Source of the DNA: Chloroflexota bacterium
GTDB taxonomy: Bacteria > Chloroflexota > UBA6077 > CF-72
Direction of reading: 5' to 3'
DNA: 49,482 nucleotides
NCBI GenBank assembly: GCA_019247515.1
Contig: JAFAOS010000156.1
Location: forward strand, 1 to 49,482
Position 1 is the stretch's first letter, and each line of letters begins with the position of its first letter. Shown here one piece after another: positions 16,437-25,232 of the stretch. Both the position numbers and the translations under genes were made by a program. The notes under the pieces were generated by a model. It saw nothing but the letters and a program-made list of their open reading frames with translations, had not been told where the DNA came from and made no database searches.

Positions 16437-17442
16437 TTCGCTCACCCGCGCCGCGGCCTTCGCCGGCGGCAGCGAGCACCACCACGGCGCCGCCAAAGCC
16501 GCCGCCGGTCAGACGCGCGCCGAAGACGCGCTCGTCGGCGCACGCGACGTCCACCAGCAGGTCGACTTGCGGCACGGACACGTCGAAGTCGTCGCGCATC
16601 GACGCGTGGGATTCGACGAACAGCTGGCCGAGCCGCGCCACGTCGTTGGCCTCCAGGGCAAGCACGGCCTCCAGCACGCGCTGGTTCTCGGTGACGACGT
16701 GCCGCGCGCGGCTACCGAACGGTTCGGGTAACTGGGCGAGGCGCCCGAGGTCAGCGGGCGACACGTCGCGCAGCTGGGGAACGCCCAGCGCACTGGCGGC
16801 CGCCTCGCACTCGGCGCGACGGGTGTTGTAGTCGCCGCCGGCGATGGCGTGCGAGACGCCGGAGTGAATGACAATCAGGTCGGCGGCAGGTGGCAGCGCG
16901 ATCCGCCGGAATTCGAGGCTGCGCGTGTCGAGGAACAGCGCCGCGCCCGCGTCGGCCAGGCTGGCGGCCATCTGGTCCATGATCCCGCAGCGCGCGCCGA
17001 CGAAGTCATTCTCGGCGCGCTGTCCCAGCCGCGCCAGGCGAACGTCGTCCAGGTCCAGCGCGAAGGCCGCGCGAATCGCGCGCAGGACGGCAATCTCCAG
17101 CGCGGCGCTCGACGACAGGCCGGCGCCGAGGGGCACATCGGACGTGACGCGCAGGTTGAAGCCTTCGAGCTCGAAGCCTGCCTCGCCGAGCGCCCACGTC
17201 AGGCCCTGGACATAGTCGAGCCAGTCGCCGCGCGGCCGTTCGCGTCCCAGGGCGTACTCGGCGGGCGCCGGGGCCTGGTCGCTGCGGACCCGAACCAATC
17301 GGCCTTCACCGCGTGCAAGCTCGACGCGTGTTTTTTGCGGAATGGGCGTTGGCAGCACGAACCCGCCGTTGTAGTCGGTGTGCTCGCCGATCAAGTTGAC
17401 CCGTCCGGGCGCGGCGGCCCGCGTCGAACGCACCACGGGCAA
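16375..17442 (-). CDS. galK: Galactokinase
   Basis: 355 aa. The GHMP kinase motif 1 is GRVNLIGEHTDYNGGFVLP, motif 2 GAGLSSSAALEIA, and motif 3 LTGGGFGGAVVVL. GIMDQ carries the catalytic Asp. Phosphorylates alpha-D-galactose at C1 with ATP (Leloir pathway). The start is TTG 17442, 9 nt after the helicase stop, or GTG at 17436; either implies cotranscription with the helicase upstream. No galT or galE gene is in the window. The N-terminal Arg of typical galactokinases lies just before APGR and is consistent. Overlaps the convergent DUF2064 gene at the 3' end. Confidence 0.93.
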   Translation of the reverse strand: MPVVRSTRAAAPGRVNLIGEHTDYNGGFVLPTPIPQKTRVELARGEGRLVRVRSDQAPAPAEYALGRERPRGDWLDYVQGLTWALGEAGFELEGFNLRVTSDVPLGAGLSSSAALEIAVLRAIRAAFALDLDDVRLARLGQRAENDFVGARCGIMDQMAASLADAGAALFLDTRSLEFRRIALPPAADLIVIHSGVSHAIAGGDYNTRRAECEAAASALGVPQLRDVSPADLGRLAQLPEPFGSRARHVVTENQRVLEAVLALEANDVARLGQLFVESHASMRDDFDVSVPQVDLLVDVACADERVFGARLTGGGFGGAVVVLAAAGEGRGAGERITRAYAERSGERPTLLVPAG

Positions 17443-17451
17443 TATCTGGCG

Positions 17452-20400
17452 CTAGGAGGCTTTCGTCGTGCGCCGCGCCCGGGGGCGGCGGGCGGGCGCC
17501 AGCTCAGCGGGCGGGGGCGGCTCGGCTGGCAGCGGCAGGGTGGCGTTGTCAGACTCCGACTGCTCAGTGCCATTGAGGCCGGGCAACTCGCTGACGGCGG
17601 CCTTCCCGGCGCGTGTGCGTCGAGCCGGCTTGATCTCGGCGATTGTGTCGGCTTCGACCACTTCGGCAACCACCGCGGCCTCGGGCAGTGCCACGGGTTC
17701 GACAACGGCGGGCTCGACGACCGTTTGTTTCGCGCGGCTCTTCCGCTTGCGGACCGGCGGAGGCGCAACGTCAGCAGGTTGCGCGGCTGGTTCCGCTTCG
17801 GCCACGTCCATGACCGGGGCCGGTTCCGCTTTCGCCACCTCCACGACCCGCGTTGGCTCCGGTTTCACCACGTCCGCGGCCGGCGCTGGTTCCGCCCTCG
17901 GCTCGACCGCCTTTCGCGTGCGAGTCCGCTTGACCTTCACGGGCGCAGGCTGCGCTTCGACAACAGGCTCGACCGTCGGCTCCGTCGCGGCCTCGGCCAG
18001 GGGCTCGACCGTCGCCTCGGCGGCTGCTTCGGCTTCCGCGCCCGCCGCCGGCTGCTCGCGACGCCGTCGGGGACGCCGTGGCCGCGCCACCGGGCCCGAA
18101 GAGGGCGCGCTCTCGTCCATCGGCGCGCTCTCAGGCACGACGCCGTTGACGTCCTCTCCCGCGGGCGGCTCGCTCTCGCTGCCATCCTGCGATGCGGGCT
18201 GCTCGTGCATGGCGCGCAGGCGCTCGCGGCGGCGCTCCCACGCTCGCCGGCGGCGGCGGCGCGAGCCGCCCTGGCCATGCTCTTCCTGTCCAGCCGCGGC
18301 AACCGGCGCGACACCGCCCTCGACGGTCGCGCCCGCTTCCGAAGCTGCTACCTCGCCGTCCACGCTGGCCGCCACCTCTTCAGGTCCACCCTCGCGACGC
18401 CGCTCCTCACGCTCGTGGCGCCGACGACCGCGACTCAGGAACATGCCGATGAGCTTGGGCGCGGGAATGATCTGGCCCACCTGCTGACAGGTGGCCACCA
18501 GGTGGTGAAAGTACCCCTGTCGCAGCGTCGAGGTGTCGCCGACGACGATCAGCAGGCGTCGTGAGCGGGAAATGGCCACGTTCAAGCGCTGCTCGAGCCG
18601 CAGGAAGCCGATGTCGCGCCGACGATTGGCCCGCACCAGCGACAGGACGATGATGTCCTTCTCGCGGCCCTCGAACGCGTCCACCGTGTCAATCTCGAGC
18701 TGACGCTCGGGTGGCCAGTCGTGCGGCCCCATCAGTCGGCGCAACAGATCACGCTGCTCGGCGTACGCGGTGATCACGCCGATGGTCAGATTCGGCGGCG
18801 CCTGGCTGGCCAGGTTGCGCGTGATGCTGGTCACCAGCCGCGCTTCGGCCACGTTGAACAGCGACGTTCCGCCCGCGCGCGATTCGACGTTGCCGCGCAG
18901 CGAGCGCGTGTCCACCCACGTGACGGGCGAGGGGAACGCGGGCAGCCCCGTCCCGCGGCGCGGCGCGGCCGGCCCGGTGCGCACGCGGTTGGAATAGAAC
19001 ACGCGCGAGACGAGCTCGCCGATGGCCGGGTGCATGCGGTTCTGCTGATCGAGCAGCACCGTCGCCCCGGGCGCGAAGCGGCGCTCCTGAATCCAGGCAA
19101 ACAGGCTTTTGCCGATGACGTTGTTCGCGCCAGGCAGCGCGACGCCGACGAGCTGATTGTGGCCCCCGTGCCGACCATGGCGACCAGCATTGCCCTGGTG
19201 ATTGGCGGCGTTGGACCCATTGGCGGCCACGATCTGCTGCTCCGCTTCGGACATGACCGGCTGCAGCTGCATCGGGTCGCCGACGAGGATCATGCGCTTG
19301 CCGCGGGCCAGCGCCAGCAGTGAGTCGAGCACCCCGGCGCGATTGGCTTCGTCGAGGATGACGTAGTCGTACACGCGCGCGCCCGCGACGTCCTGAAGGA
19401 CCAGCGCGTCGATAGTGGTGAAGATGACGTTGCGGTCGCCCAGGTCGGCGTCGGCGGCCGCGTAAAAGGGGCGCGCCTCTTTTGCGATCCGCTCGTAGAA
19501 GCCGATCCGGGCGATGCGCTCGGCGGCGTCGTCCAGGAAGGGCAGCACCTTCATCAGCATGTTGTCGGTGCCGTGGTTGGAGTGGGAGCAGACCAGGATG
19601 CGTACGCCCGGATCGCGCAGGATCAACTGAACGTCGATCTCCGCGGCGGTCGTCGACTTGCCCGTTCCCGGGGGACCCTGGATCAGCAGCGCCTGCCCGT
19701 CGTCGAGCCCGAGGGCCAGCGACACGGCGCGCGCCTGACTTCGATTGCGGACCACCGCGGGATTCACGAATCGCTCGGGGCGGACCTGGCGTGGGGTCGG
19801 CATCGACGCGGGCGCCGCCACCAGCCGCACGAGGTTCGGCAGGCTGCCCGTGGGACTCGCCAGCTCGTCGAGCAGCGCGCGCTTCTGCTCCAGGATCTTG
19901 CGTCTCGAGCGTGGACGGATGAATCCGCTCCGCGGCGGGTCGGCAGCCGTCCGCACTCCGACGATCAGCGTGCCCGCGCCAGGATGCGTGTCGATCACGC
20001 GTGCGCTGGTGCGCGAACGTGCTTGATCGTCGAGGATCTCGAGCCACTCACCGTCGTCGAGGGCGCGCAGGGCGTCCGCCGCGACGCCCTTCAACCGCCA
20101 GACGTCCTCCTCGCCGCCGTGCGTCAGCGAGGCGTCTTTGAACGGCACCGTCAGTCGCTGGGTGCGTGCCTCGTCCTCGAGGGCCTCAGCTTCCAGCGCG
20201 GCGCGCAGCGGCGCGGCAAAGCCGCTCCAGCGCTTGCCGGCGAGCTGCGCAAAATGGCGCTCCAGCATGTCGACGCCGACGTCCGGGTCGGTGACGGGCT
20301 GGTCTTCGGGCGGCAGCGGTACGCGTTCGGGATGCACGATCACGCCAACCGCGCCAGGTTCGCGATCCGGCGGACGGGCGTCCTCGGTCACCTGGGCGAC

Positions 20401-20742
20401 TTTGTTGGCGATCAGGTGGCCATCGCTCAGCGAACAGCCGAACTCGAGGTGCAGCTGCGGGAAGCGCAGCGACAGACCTTCACCTGCGGCCCAGCGAGTT
20501 GGCGTCGTCCACACGATGAGCGTGTCGGCGGCGGTGTTTTCGCGAAGGCGGGCGAAGCGGGTTTCGATCGGTCCAGAGGCAAGGCCTCGCACGTCGTTCG
20601 CCTCGCCGTAGAGCCGCATCCAGGCGGTCAACGTCGCGCGAACTTGAGCCGCCAGTTCGATCCGAAGCGAAGGAACCGATTCGGTGAACCAGCGACCGGT
20701 GCCAGGCCGTCTGAACCGCCGTCTACGACGATCGGTTGGCAC
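17452..20742 (-). CDS. SF1 (UPF1/Dna2-like) helicase with long disordered C-terminal tail
   Basis: 1096 aa. An N-terminal region of about 330 residues has no recognised domain. The helicase core (about 340-765) has Walker A GPPGTGKST, Walker B VILDEAN, GDPMQLQPV, LLDQQNRMHP, DTVDAFEGREKDIIVLSL and RLNVAISRSRRLLIVVGD, as in AAA_11/AAA_12 helicases of the UPF1 group. From about 765 to 1096 the protein is low-complexity: Arg/Glu runs, then repeated VEP/PAP/AEA units and basic KRKSRAK, RRPRARRTT patches, resembling the scaffold tail of RNase E-type proteins. GTG start at 20742. galK follows by 9 bp. RNA versus DNA substrate unknown. Confidence 0.85.
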   Translation of the reverse strand: MPTDRRRRRFRRPGTGRWFTESVPSLRIELAAQVRATLTAWMRLYGEANDVRGLASGPIETRFARLRENTAADTLIVWTTPTRWAAGEGLSLRFPQLHLEFGCSLSDGHLIANKVAQVTEDARPPDREPGAVGVIVHPERVPLPPEDQPVTDPDVGVDMLERHFAQLAGKRWSGFAAPLRAALEAEALEDEARTQRLTVPFKDASLTHGGEEDVWRLKGVAADALRALDDGEWLEILDDQARSRTSARVIDTHPGAGTLIVGVRTAADPPRSGFIRPRSRRKILEQKRALLDELASPTGSLPNLVRLVAAPASMPTPRQVRPERFVNPAVVRNRSQARAVSLALGLDDGQALLIQGPPGTGKSTTAAEIDVQLILRDPGVRILVCSHSNHGTDNMLMKVLPFLDDAAERIARIGFYERIAKEARPFYAAADADLGDRNVIFTTIDALVLQDVAGARVYDYVILDEANRAGVLDSLLALARGKRMILVGDPMQLQPVMSEAEQQIVAANGSNAANHQGNAGRHGRHGGHNQLVGVALPGANNVIGKSLFAWIQERRFAPGATVLLDQQNRMHPAIGELVSRVFYSNRVRTGPAAPRRGTGLPAFPSPVTWVDTRSLRGNVESRAGGTSLFNVAEARLVTSITRNLASQAPPNLTIGVITAYAEQRDLLRRLMGPHDWPPERQLEIDTVDAFEGREKDIIVLSLVRANRRRDIGFLRLEQRLNVAISRSRRLLIVVGDTSTLRQGYFHHLVATCQQVGQIIPAPKLIGMFLSRGRRRHEREERRREGGPEEVAASVDGEVAASEAGATVEGGVAPVAAAGQEEHGQGGSRRRRRRAWERRRERLRAMHEQPASQDGSESEPPAGEDVNGVVPESAPMDESAPSSGPVARPRRPRRRREQPAAGAEAEAAAEATVEPLAEAATEPTVEPVVEAQPAPVKVKRTRTRKAVEPRAEPAPAADVVKPEPTRVVEVAKAEPAPVMDVAEAEPAAQPADVAPPPVRKRKSRAKQTVVEPAVVEPVALPEAAVVAEVVEADTIAEIKPARRTRAGKAAVSELPGLNGTEQSESDNATLPLPAEPPPPAELAPARRPRARRTTKAS

Positions 20743-20888
20743 GGTCCCCCAGTCGGTACACGCGGGCTGTCAGGGCTCGGGTACCGCGCGCCAGAGTCAT
20801 CTCGGGCTCACCGCCGCGAGGACGCCTCGGGCGCAATTGGAATGGTCAATGCCCAGTATACAACCTCACGCCGCAATCAACGAAAAAC

Positions 20889-20977
20889 CTCCTCCCTCTC
20901 CCTTTGGGAGGAGGGCCGGGGTGAGGGCTACGTACCCCTCACCCGCGCTTCGCGCGACCTCTCCCAGAGGGAGAGGT
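20889..20977. repeat. Inverted pair of PEGEGA-type intergenic repeat
   Basis: Left copy about 20889-20928 (CTCCCTCTCCCTTTGGGAG then GGGGTGAGGG) and right copy about 20935-20977 in opposite orientation (CTCTCCCAGAGGGAGAG). The two can fold together. They occupy most of the gap between the 261-aa gene and the helicase. Same family as 5379-5474. Confidence 0.8.
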
Positions 20978-20991
20978 GGTCGACTGTACCG

Positions 20992-21777
20992 TCAGGCGCT
21001 GGTGCCGAGCAGCTCCCTTGCGCGCTCCAGCAGCTCGGCCAATTGATCTGCGTCCAGCACCAGGAACGCCAGTGGCGGGTCGTTGCGGGACGACTGGATG
21101 CCGATCGCGGGCAAGCCGCGGATCGAAAAGCCCGTGCAGGCAAACCCTGCTTCGGCATCCACGCGCAGCGACGGCAGGCCGGTCGGCTGCTCGGCGTCCG
21201 GGAACGTGGGCACGTTCTGGCCTTCGGCCAGCAGGCCGCGCACGTCGGCCGCCAGGTGGGCCAGCACCAGACGATCGGCGAGGACGAAGCGCGCCTCCGT
21301 GCGCGCGTCGGCGGCGGTCAGCACCAGGGCTTCGTCCTCGCGGTGGTCTGTCTCTTCCTCACCCCCACCTGCCGACTCCCAGTCGAGTGTCCAGACCGAG
21401 GGGCGCAGTACGGGCGCAACGCCCGAGGGTTGTTCGGGCGGCGCACGATCTTCGAGGGCCGCCCAGGCGGCGCCTTCGGCGGCGGCGGCCTCCAGAGCCA
21501 GCAGCACGTTCTCACGCTGGTCGGTGGGCAGCTGCAGGTCCGGCAGGGCGCGCAGCAAGACGCGGTCCCAGCGTTCGAGAAGCGCGCTGCGCTCCTCGGG
21601 TGGCAGCTCTTCGCGCAGAAAGCGCAGTTGCGCGGCGAACTCGCCCCACTCCTCCACTCCCGCTTCGGCGGCCGCCCCGTGCCTCAGAAACTCACGGATT
21701 CGGCGAAGGAGGGCCTCATGCTCTTCAGGGTCCGAGCCGTGGCCGAACCCTGCACTCCCGCCCGGAGCTTCAGTCAT
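20992..21777 (-). CDS. Hypothetical acidic cytoplasmic protein
   Basis: 261 aa, not recognised. No signal peptide or membrane segment. The N-terminal 120 residues are predicted helical and rich in Glu/Leu/Ala/Arg (EEWGEFAAQLRFLREELPPE). A Gly/Glu linker is near 145 (GGGEEETDHRED). The C-terminal part ends in hydrophobic strand plus helix (AFLVLDADQLAELLERAREL). It lies in the leftward gene string between the PHP gene (80 bp upstream) and the helicase. ATG start at 21777. Codon composition matches its neighbours, so it is likely a real gene. Confidence 0.65.
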   Translation of the reverse strand: MTEAPGGSAGFGHGSDPEEHEALLRRIREFLRHGAAAEAGVEEWGEFAAQLRFLREELPPEERSALLERWDRVLLRALPDLQLPTDQRENVLLALEAAAAEGAAWAALEDRAPPEQPSGVAPVLRPSVWTLDWESAGGGEEETDHREDEALVLTAADARTEARFVLADRLVLAHLAADVRGLLAEGQNVPTFPDAEQPTGLPSLRVDAEAGFACTGFSIRGLPAIGIQSSRNDPPLAFLVLDADQLAELLERARELLGTSA

Positions 21778-21857
21778 CGCGGGGATCTTAGCGCAAGGCT
21801 GCGCACGATCAGGCGCTTACGCGCGAAACGTGACGGAGCGCAAGCAGCGAGAGGGGG

Positions 21858-22574
21858 TCAGCCAGCGCGAGCGCGCACGAAGCGGGCGACGCGACGCAGC
21901 GGCAACTGGACCAGGGAGCGAGCCAGCTGGGGGAGCGCCTCGGCGGCCATTTCGGCGGGCGTGGCAAAGCGGCCCTCCGCCGAGGTCGTGGCCGCCTCGA
22001 GCGCCGTTCGCAGATCGCTGGGCGATCGGCCAGGAAACCGCGTCCGCGCCAGCCCGATCATCGCCACCATGTGCGCGTCCGAGGCGCCTACCTCAGCCAG
22101 TCCGTGCCGCCGCGCCAGCGCCAGGGCGTGCGGCCGCGACCCGCGCCCGGCCAGACTCGAGTTCCAGACCTCAACGCCGGTCAACAGCCCGGCGGCGATG
22201 GCCCGCGCCAGTGCCCGCGCGTTCAGCGAGTGGGTCCAGCGCGTCAGCGGATGCGGCGCCAGGCACACGCCGCCGCGTTCGACGACCCATCCCGCGGTCT
22301 TCTGCAGGCTCCAAAGTGCCGGCGGCCGCTCCTCGACGAATAGCGCCAGCAGATGCCCGTCACGCGTGCTCACCTCGACGCCGGGAATCACCTGCACCCG
22401 ATACCCGCGCATGGCGGCCCACTCGCGCGCCTCCAGGGCGGCCGCCGTCTCGTCGTGGTCGGTCACGGCGATGACGTCCAGGTCGGTATGCGCTTCGACG
22501 TGGTCAACCAGGTCGCGCGCGCCGATCAGCCCGTCCGAGGCCAGCGTGTGCAGGTGCAGGTCGGCGCTGCCCAT
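21858..22574 (-). CDS. PHP-domain metal-dependent phosphoesterase
   Basis: 238 aa from ATG 22574. PHP motifs in order: DLHLHTLASDG (residues 5-15), AVTDHDE (about 38-44), PGVEVST, LAPHPLTRW, and GASDAHM near the C-terminal third, providing the His/Asp/Glu set for a trinuclear site. Similar in size to the TrpH/YciV type, which acts on nucleoside 3',5'-bisphosphates or short RNA; that activity is only inferred. It starts 26 nt after the rhomboid-YggT stop. Upstream in-frame GTG codons exist but would run into that gap. Confidence 0.87.
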   Translation of the reverse strand: MGSADLHLHTLASDGLIGARDLVDHVEAHTDLDVIAVTDHDETAAALEAREWAAMRGYRVQVIPGVEVSTRDGHLLALFVEERPPALWSLQKTAGWVVERGGVCLAPHPLTRWTHSLNARALARAIAAGLLTGVEVWNSSLAGRGSRPHALALARRHGLAEVGASDAHMVAMIGLARTRFPGRSPSDLRTALEAATTSAEGRFATPAEMAAEALPQLARSLVQLPLRRVARFVRARAG

Positions 22575-22600
22575 CGGAGCCACGGTGTCTACACCGTACC

Positions 22601-23626
22601 TCACTTTCGGACGAACACCTGGCCAACGAGCCCCGCCAGCACGTACACGCCCAGCATGGCGACCAGGGTGTAGGTCTCCAGGGCGCCGCCCATCACGCGC
22701 AGCGTCGGCAAAAACCCCTGCAACGGCGCCACAACCGGTTGGGTCACCGACACGATCGGCGCGGCGTACGACGCCACCGGCGAGCGGGGCGCTACCAGGC
22801 CGAAGAAACTCACCACCAGACGCGCGGCCAGCAACAGCGCGGCCAGATCGGCCACCGATGCGACCAGCCGCGCTGGACCGGGCGCATGTTCTCCGACGCC
22901 AGCTCCAACTCGCGTACGGACCGCCTGGGCGGGACGCGAGCCTGGTGACGCCCTCAGCGACAGCCCGAAGGCGACGCCCGCGCCGAGGACGAACCCTGCC
23001 ACGTGCGCCCACACGGCGATGTCACCCGAAGTCGCGCGCGTCGCATGCGTGATCGCCGCCACGCCCACGAAGAACTGGCTCGCGAACCAGAACGCCAGCA
23101 CCAGCACCGCCGGCAGATCGAACGTCCAGAAGAAAAACAGGATCGGCACCAGCACGCGCGTCCAGGCGGTGGGATAGCTGACGAAATACAGGCCGAGGAC
23201 GCCGGCGATGGCCCCGCTGGCGCCGATGAGCGGTTCGGGGTCGCCCGGAGACACGACGCACTGCACGAGGCCCGCGACGCAGCCGACGAGCAGGTAGAAA
23301 CCGAGGTACAGCGGCGACCCGAGGCGATCCTCGACGGCGCGGCCGAAGACCCACAGGAACAGCATGTTGCCGCCGAGGTGCAGCACTCCGGCGTGGACGA
23401 ACTGACTGGTCAGCAGCGTGAAGAGCGCGGCGTGTGAGGGCGCGCCCCACGCCAGCGCGGGCAGCACCAGGCGGGGCACCGCGCCCCAGCGCTGGACGAA
23501 CTCGTCGAGGGCCGCGCCGCGCAGGGTGAGCTCGTAGACGAACACGAGGGCGTTGGCCACGATCAAGGCGATGGTCGCCACGGGTCGGCGGCGCCCGCCG
23601 CCAATGCTGTCCCCGAGCGGGATCAC
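22601..23626 (-). CDS. Rhomboid intramembrane protease fused to a YggT-like domain
   Basis: 341 aa. The rhomboid core spans about 15-225: HLGGN (H83, N87), nucleophile S137 in GASGAIAG, and general base H208 in WAHVAGF, so the Ser-His dyad is intact. After a polar linker of about 35 residues (PGSRPAQAVRTRVGAGVGEH), residues about 260-341 resemble a YggT module with two membrane spans and the typical TQPVVAPLQGFLP segment. Rhomboids cleave membrane proteins within the bilayer. YggT has an unclear role near the division and osmotic stress apparatus. The ATG is at 23626, 42 bp after rph. A separate YggT gene is at 29356. Confidence 0.85.
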   Translation of the reverse strand: MIPLGDSIGGGRRRPVATIALIVANALVFVYELTLRGAALDEFVQRWGAVPRLVLPALAWGAPSHAALFTLLTSQFVHAGVLHLGGNMLFLWVFGRAVEDRLGSPLYLGFYLLVGCVAGLVQCVVSPGDPEPLIGASGAIAGVLGLYFVSYPTAWTRVLVPILFFFWTFDLPAVLVLAFWFASQFFVGVAAITHATRATSGDIAVWAHVAGFVLGAGVAFGLSLRASPGSRPAQAVRTRVGAGVGEHAPGPARLVASVADLAALLLAARLVVSFFGLVAPRSPVASYAAPIVSVTQPVVAPLQGFLPTLRVMGGALETYTLVAMLGVYVLAGLVGQVFVRK

Positions 23627-23668
23627 GGATCCAATGTATGCAGCGGTCGCCCATGGCGGACCAGAGGA

Positions 23669-24466
23669 TCAGTCGAGGGCCGATTCCAAACGCGTCTCGA
23701 TCGGCGCCGAGCTCACCGCCAGCAGCTCCGTCGGCGTCATCACCTGCCCCAGCGCGGCCTCTTGCGCCGCGAACAGCTCGCGGTTGCCCGCGCTGGCCAG
23801 GTCCAGCAGTCGATCCAGCTGCTCGCGCGGAAACGCGGCGCCCTCGGCGGTCCCCTGCACTTCGACCAGGTCGCCCGCGCGCGTCTGGATCACGTTCACG
23901 TCCGCGTCGGCGATCGAATCCTCCACGTAGGCCAGGTCGAGCAGGCATCGTCCGCGGACCAGCCCCACGCTCACCGCCGCAACCGGGGTCAAGAGCGGAC
24001 TGCGCTGCAACTTGCCCGCGGCCAGCAGGTCGTGAATCGCCAGCGCCAGCGCCACGTAGGCGCCCGTGACCCCGGCGGTGCGCGTGCCGCCGTCGGCCTG
24101 AATGACGGTGCAGTCGAGCATGATCTGTCGCTCGCCAAGCCGCTTCAGATCGATGGCCGCCCGCAGCCCGCGCCCGATCAATCGGCTGATCTCCTGCTGA
24201 CGTCCGCCGCTGATGCCGCGGTTCCACGGAATCCGCTGCGGGCTCGAGGGCGGGATCATCGCGTACTCGCTGGTGACCCAGCCCTGACCGCGACCCTGTA
24301 AGAAAGACGGGACCTGCTCGTCGACCGCGGCGCTACACAGCACCCAGGTCTGACCCATGCGAATCATGCACGAGGCGGGCGTTGCCGTGAGAAAACGCGG
24401 TTCGATGCTGACCGGCCGCAGGTGCTCCGCGGAACGGCCGTCGGCGCGTGTGCCGGGGTCCGTCAT
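23669..24466 (-). CDS. rph: Ribonuclease PH
   Basis: 265 aa, near the family's usual length of about 240-260. TRADGRSAEHLRPV at the N-terminus, SEYAMIPPSS, RLIGRGLRAAIDLKRLGER and LDCTVIQADGGTRTA are family signatures; the last carries the phosphate-binding and catalytic residues. Phosphorolytic 3'-5' trimming of tRNA precursors, as a ring hexamer in the cytoplasm. The C-terminal EQLDRLLDLASAGNRELF is standard. First gene of a leftward string with rhomboid, PHP, unknown, helicase and galK. ATG at 24466. Confidence 0.94.
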   Translation of the reverse strand: MTDPGTRADGRSAEHLRPVSIEPRFLTATPASCMIRMGQTWVLCSAAVDEQVPSFLQGRGQGWVTSEYAMIPPSSPQRIPWNRGISGGRQQEISRLIGRGLRAAIDLKRLGERQIMLDCTVIQADGGTRTAGVTGAYVALALAIHDLLAAGKLQRSPLLTPVAAVSVGLVRGRCLLDLAYVEDSIADADVNVIQTRAGDLVEVQGTAEGAAFPREQLDRLLDLASAGNRELFAAQEAALGQVMTPTELLAVSSAPIETRLESALD

Positions 24467-24526
24467 CAGCGCATTAACTTACTTCCCCACGTCTGGTTTT
24501 CGAGTCACCTCTGCCTCCTGCCTGGT

Positions 24527-24532
24527 TACCCT
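24527..24532 (+). promoter_or_regulatory. -10 box directly before the SOD-like gene
   Basis: TACCCT with 7 nt to the GTG start at 24540; no ribosome site fits between, so a leaderless mRNA is likely. The -35 is not clear. Confidence 0.4.
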
Positions 24533-24539
24533 CCAACGC

Positions 24540-25232
24540 GTGAAGCTCCTGGTGCTGGCCGTGGCACTCACCCTGACGGTGGCGCTGCAAGAACTGCCAA
24601 CAGGTGCTGGCGCGCAGGTCGTCGCCCCGACCGCGAGCGCTGACGTGCGTACCGCCACGGGCGACCAGCTCGCCACCGCGACCTTCGCCCAGGCAGCCGA
24701 TGAGGTGCGCATCTCGATCGCCTTCCACGATCGCGCCGCGCTGGTTGGCACGCACGCGATCCACATCGACGCCGCGGCGCGGTGCAACCCACCCAACTTC
24801 GACGCGGCCGGTGCGATCTTCAATCCCACTGGCAAGCAGCACGGATTGCTCAACCCGAACGGGCCTATGGCCGGTGACCTGCCGAACCTGGTCATCAGCC
24901 CGGCGGGTGTCGCGGTCTACAACCTGTCGGCGGCGCTCGTCACGGTTGGCCCAGGCACCGGTACAAACTCGTTGCTCGGCGGACAGGGCACGTCGCTGGT
25001 CGTCTTCGCTCAGCCTGACGACGACATGTCGCAGCCCGAAGGCAATGCCGGTCCGCGGATCGCCTGCGGACCGATCGTGGCTGGCGTGGCGAATACGGCC
25101 CCGAGCGTGCCTGCCCTCAGCGCGACGACGGTTTCGTCGACGGGAACCACCGACCGGGTGCCCACCGCGTTAATCCTCGTCATGGGCGGGCTGCTGATCG
25201 CCGGCGGAGTCCTGCTGCGTCGGAGCGCGTAA
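24540..25232 (+). CDS. Membrane-anchored Cu/Zn superoxide dismutase-like protein lacking most metal ligands
   Basis: 230 aa from GTG 24540. Signal peptide about 1-26, SOD-like domain about 35-180, C-terminal membrane span about 206-226 followed by RRSA. Fold markers are kept: KQHGLLNPNGP, GDLPNLV, PDDD, GNAGPRIACG, and the disulfide pair C82 and C176. Of the seven metal ligands, H75, H101 and D113 remain, while the others are D77 (for His), I93 (for the bridging His), M110 (for His) and F156 (for His). It therefore should not act as an ordinary dismutase. A binding or structural role is possible. The 3' end overlaps the convergent SWIM gene by 63 bp. Confidence 0.85.
   Translation: MKLLVLAVALTLTVALQELPTGAGAQVVAPTASADVRTATGDQLATATFAQAADEVRISIAFHDRAALVGTHAIHIDAAARCNPPNFDAAGAIFNPTGKQHGLLNPNGPMAGDLPNLVISPAGVAVYNLSAALVTVGPGTGTNSLLGGQGTSLVVFAQPDDDMSQPEGNAGPRIACGPIVAGVANTAPSVPALSATTVSSTGTTDRVPTALILVMGGLLIAGGVLLRRSA

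Noticed and set aside
19573..23052. 1159-aa open frame on the plus strand
   Set aside because: Runs antisense across four genes with clear motifs (helicase, 261-aa gene, PHP, rhomboid). Arg/Ser/Pro-rich composition and no family likeness.
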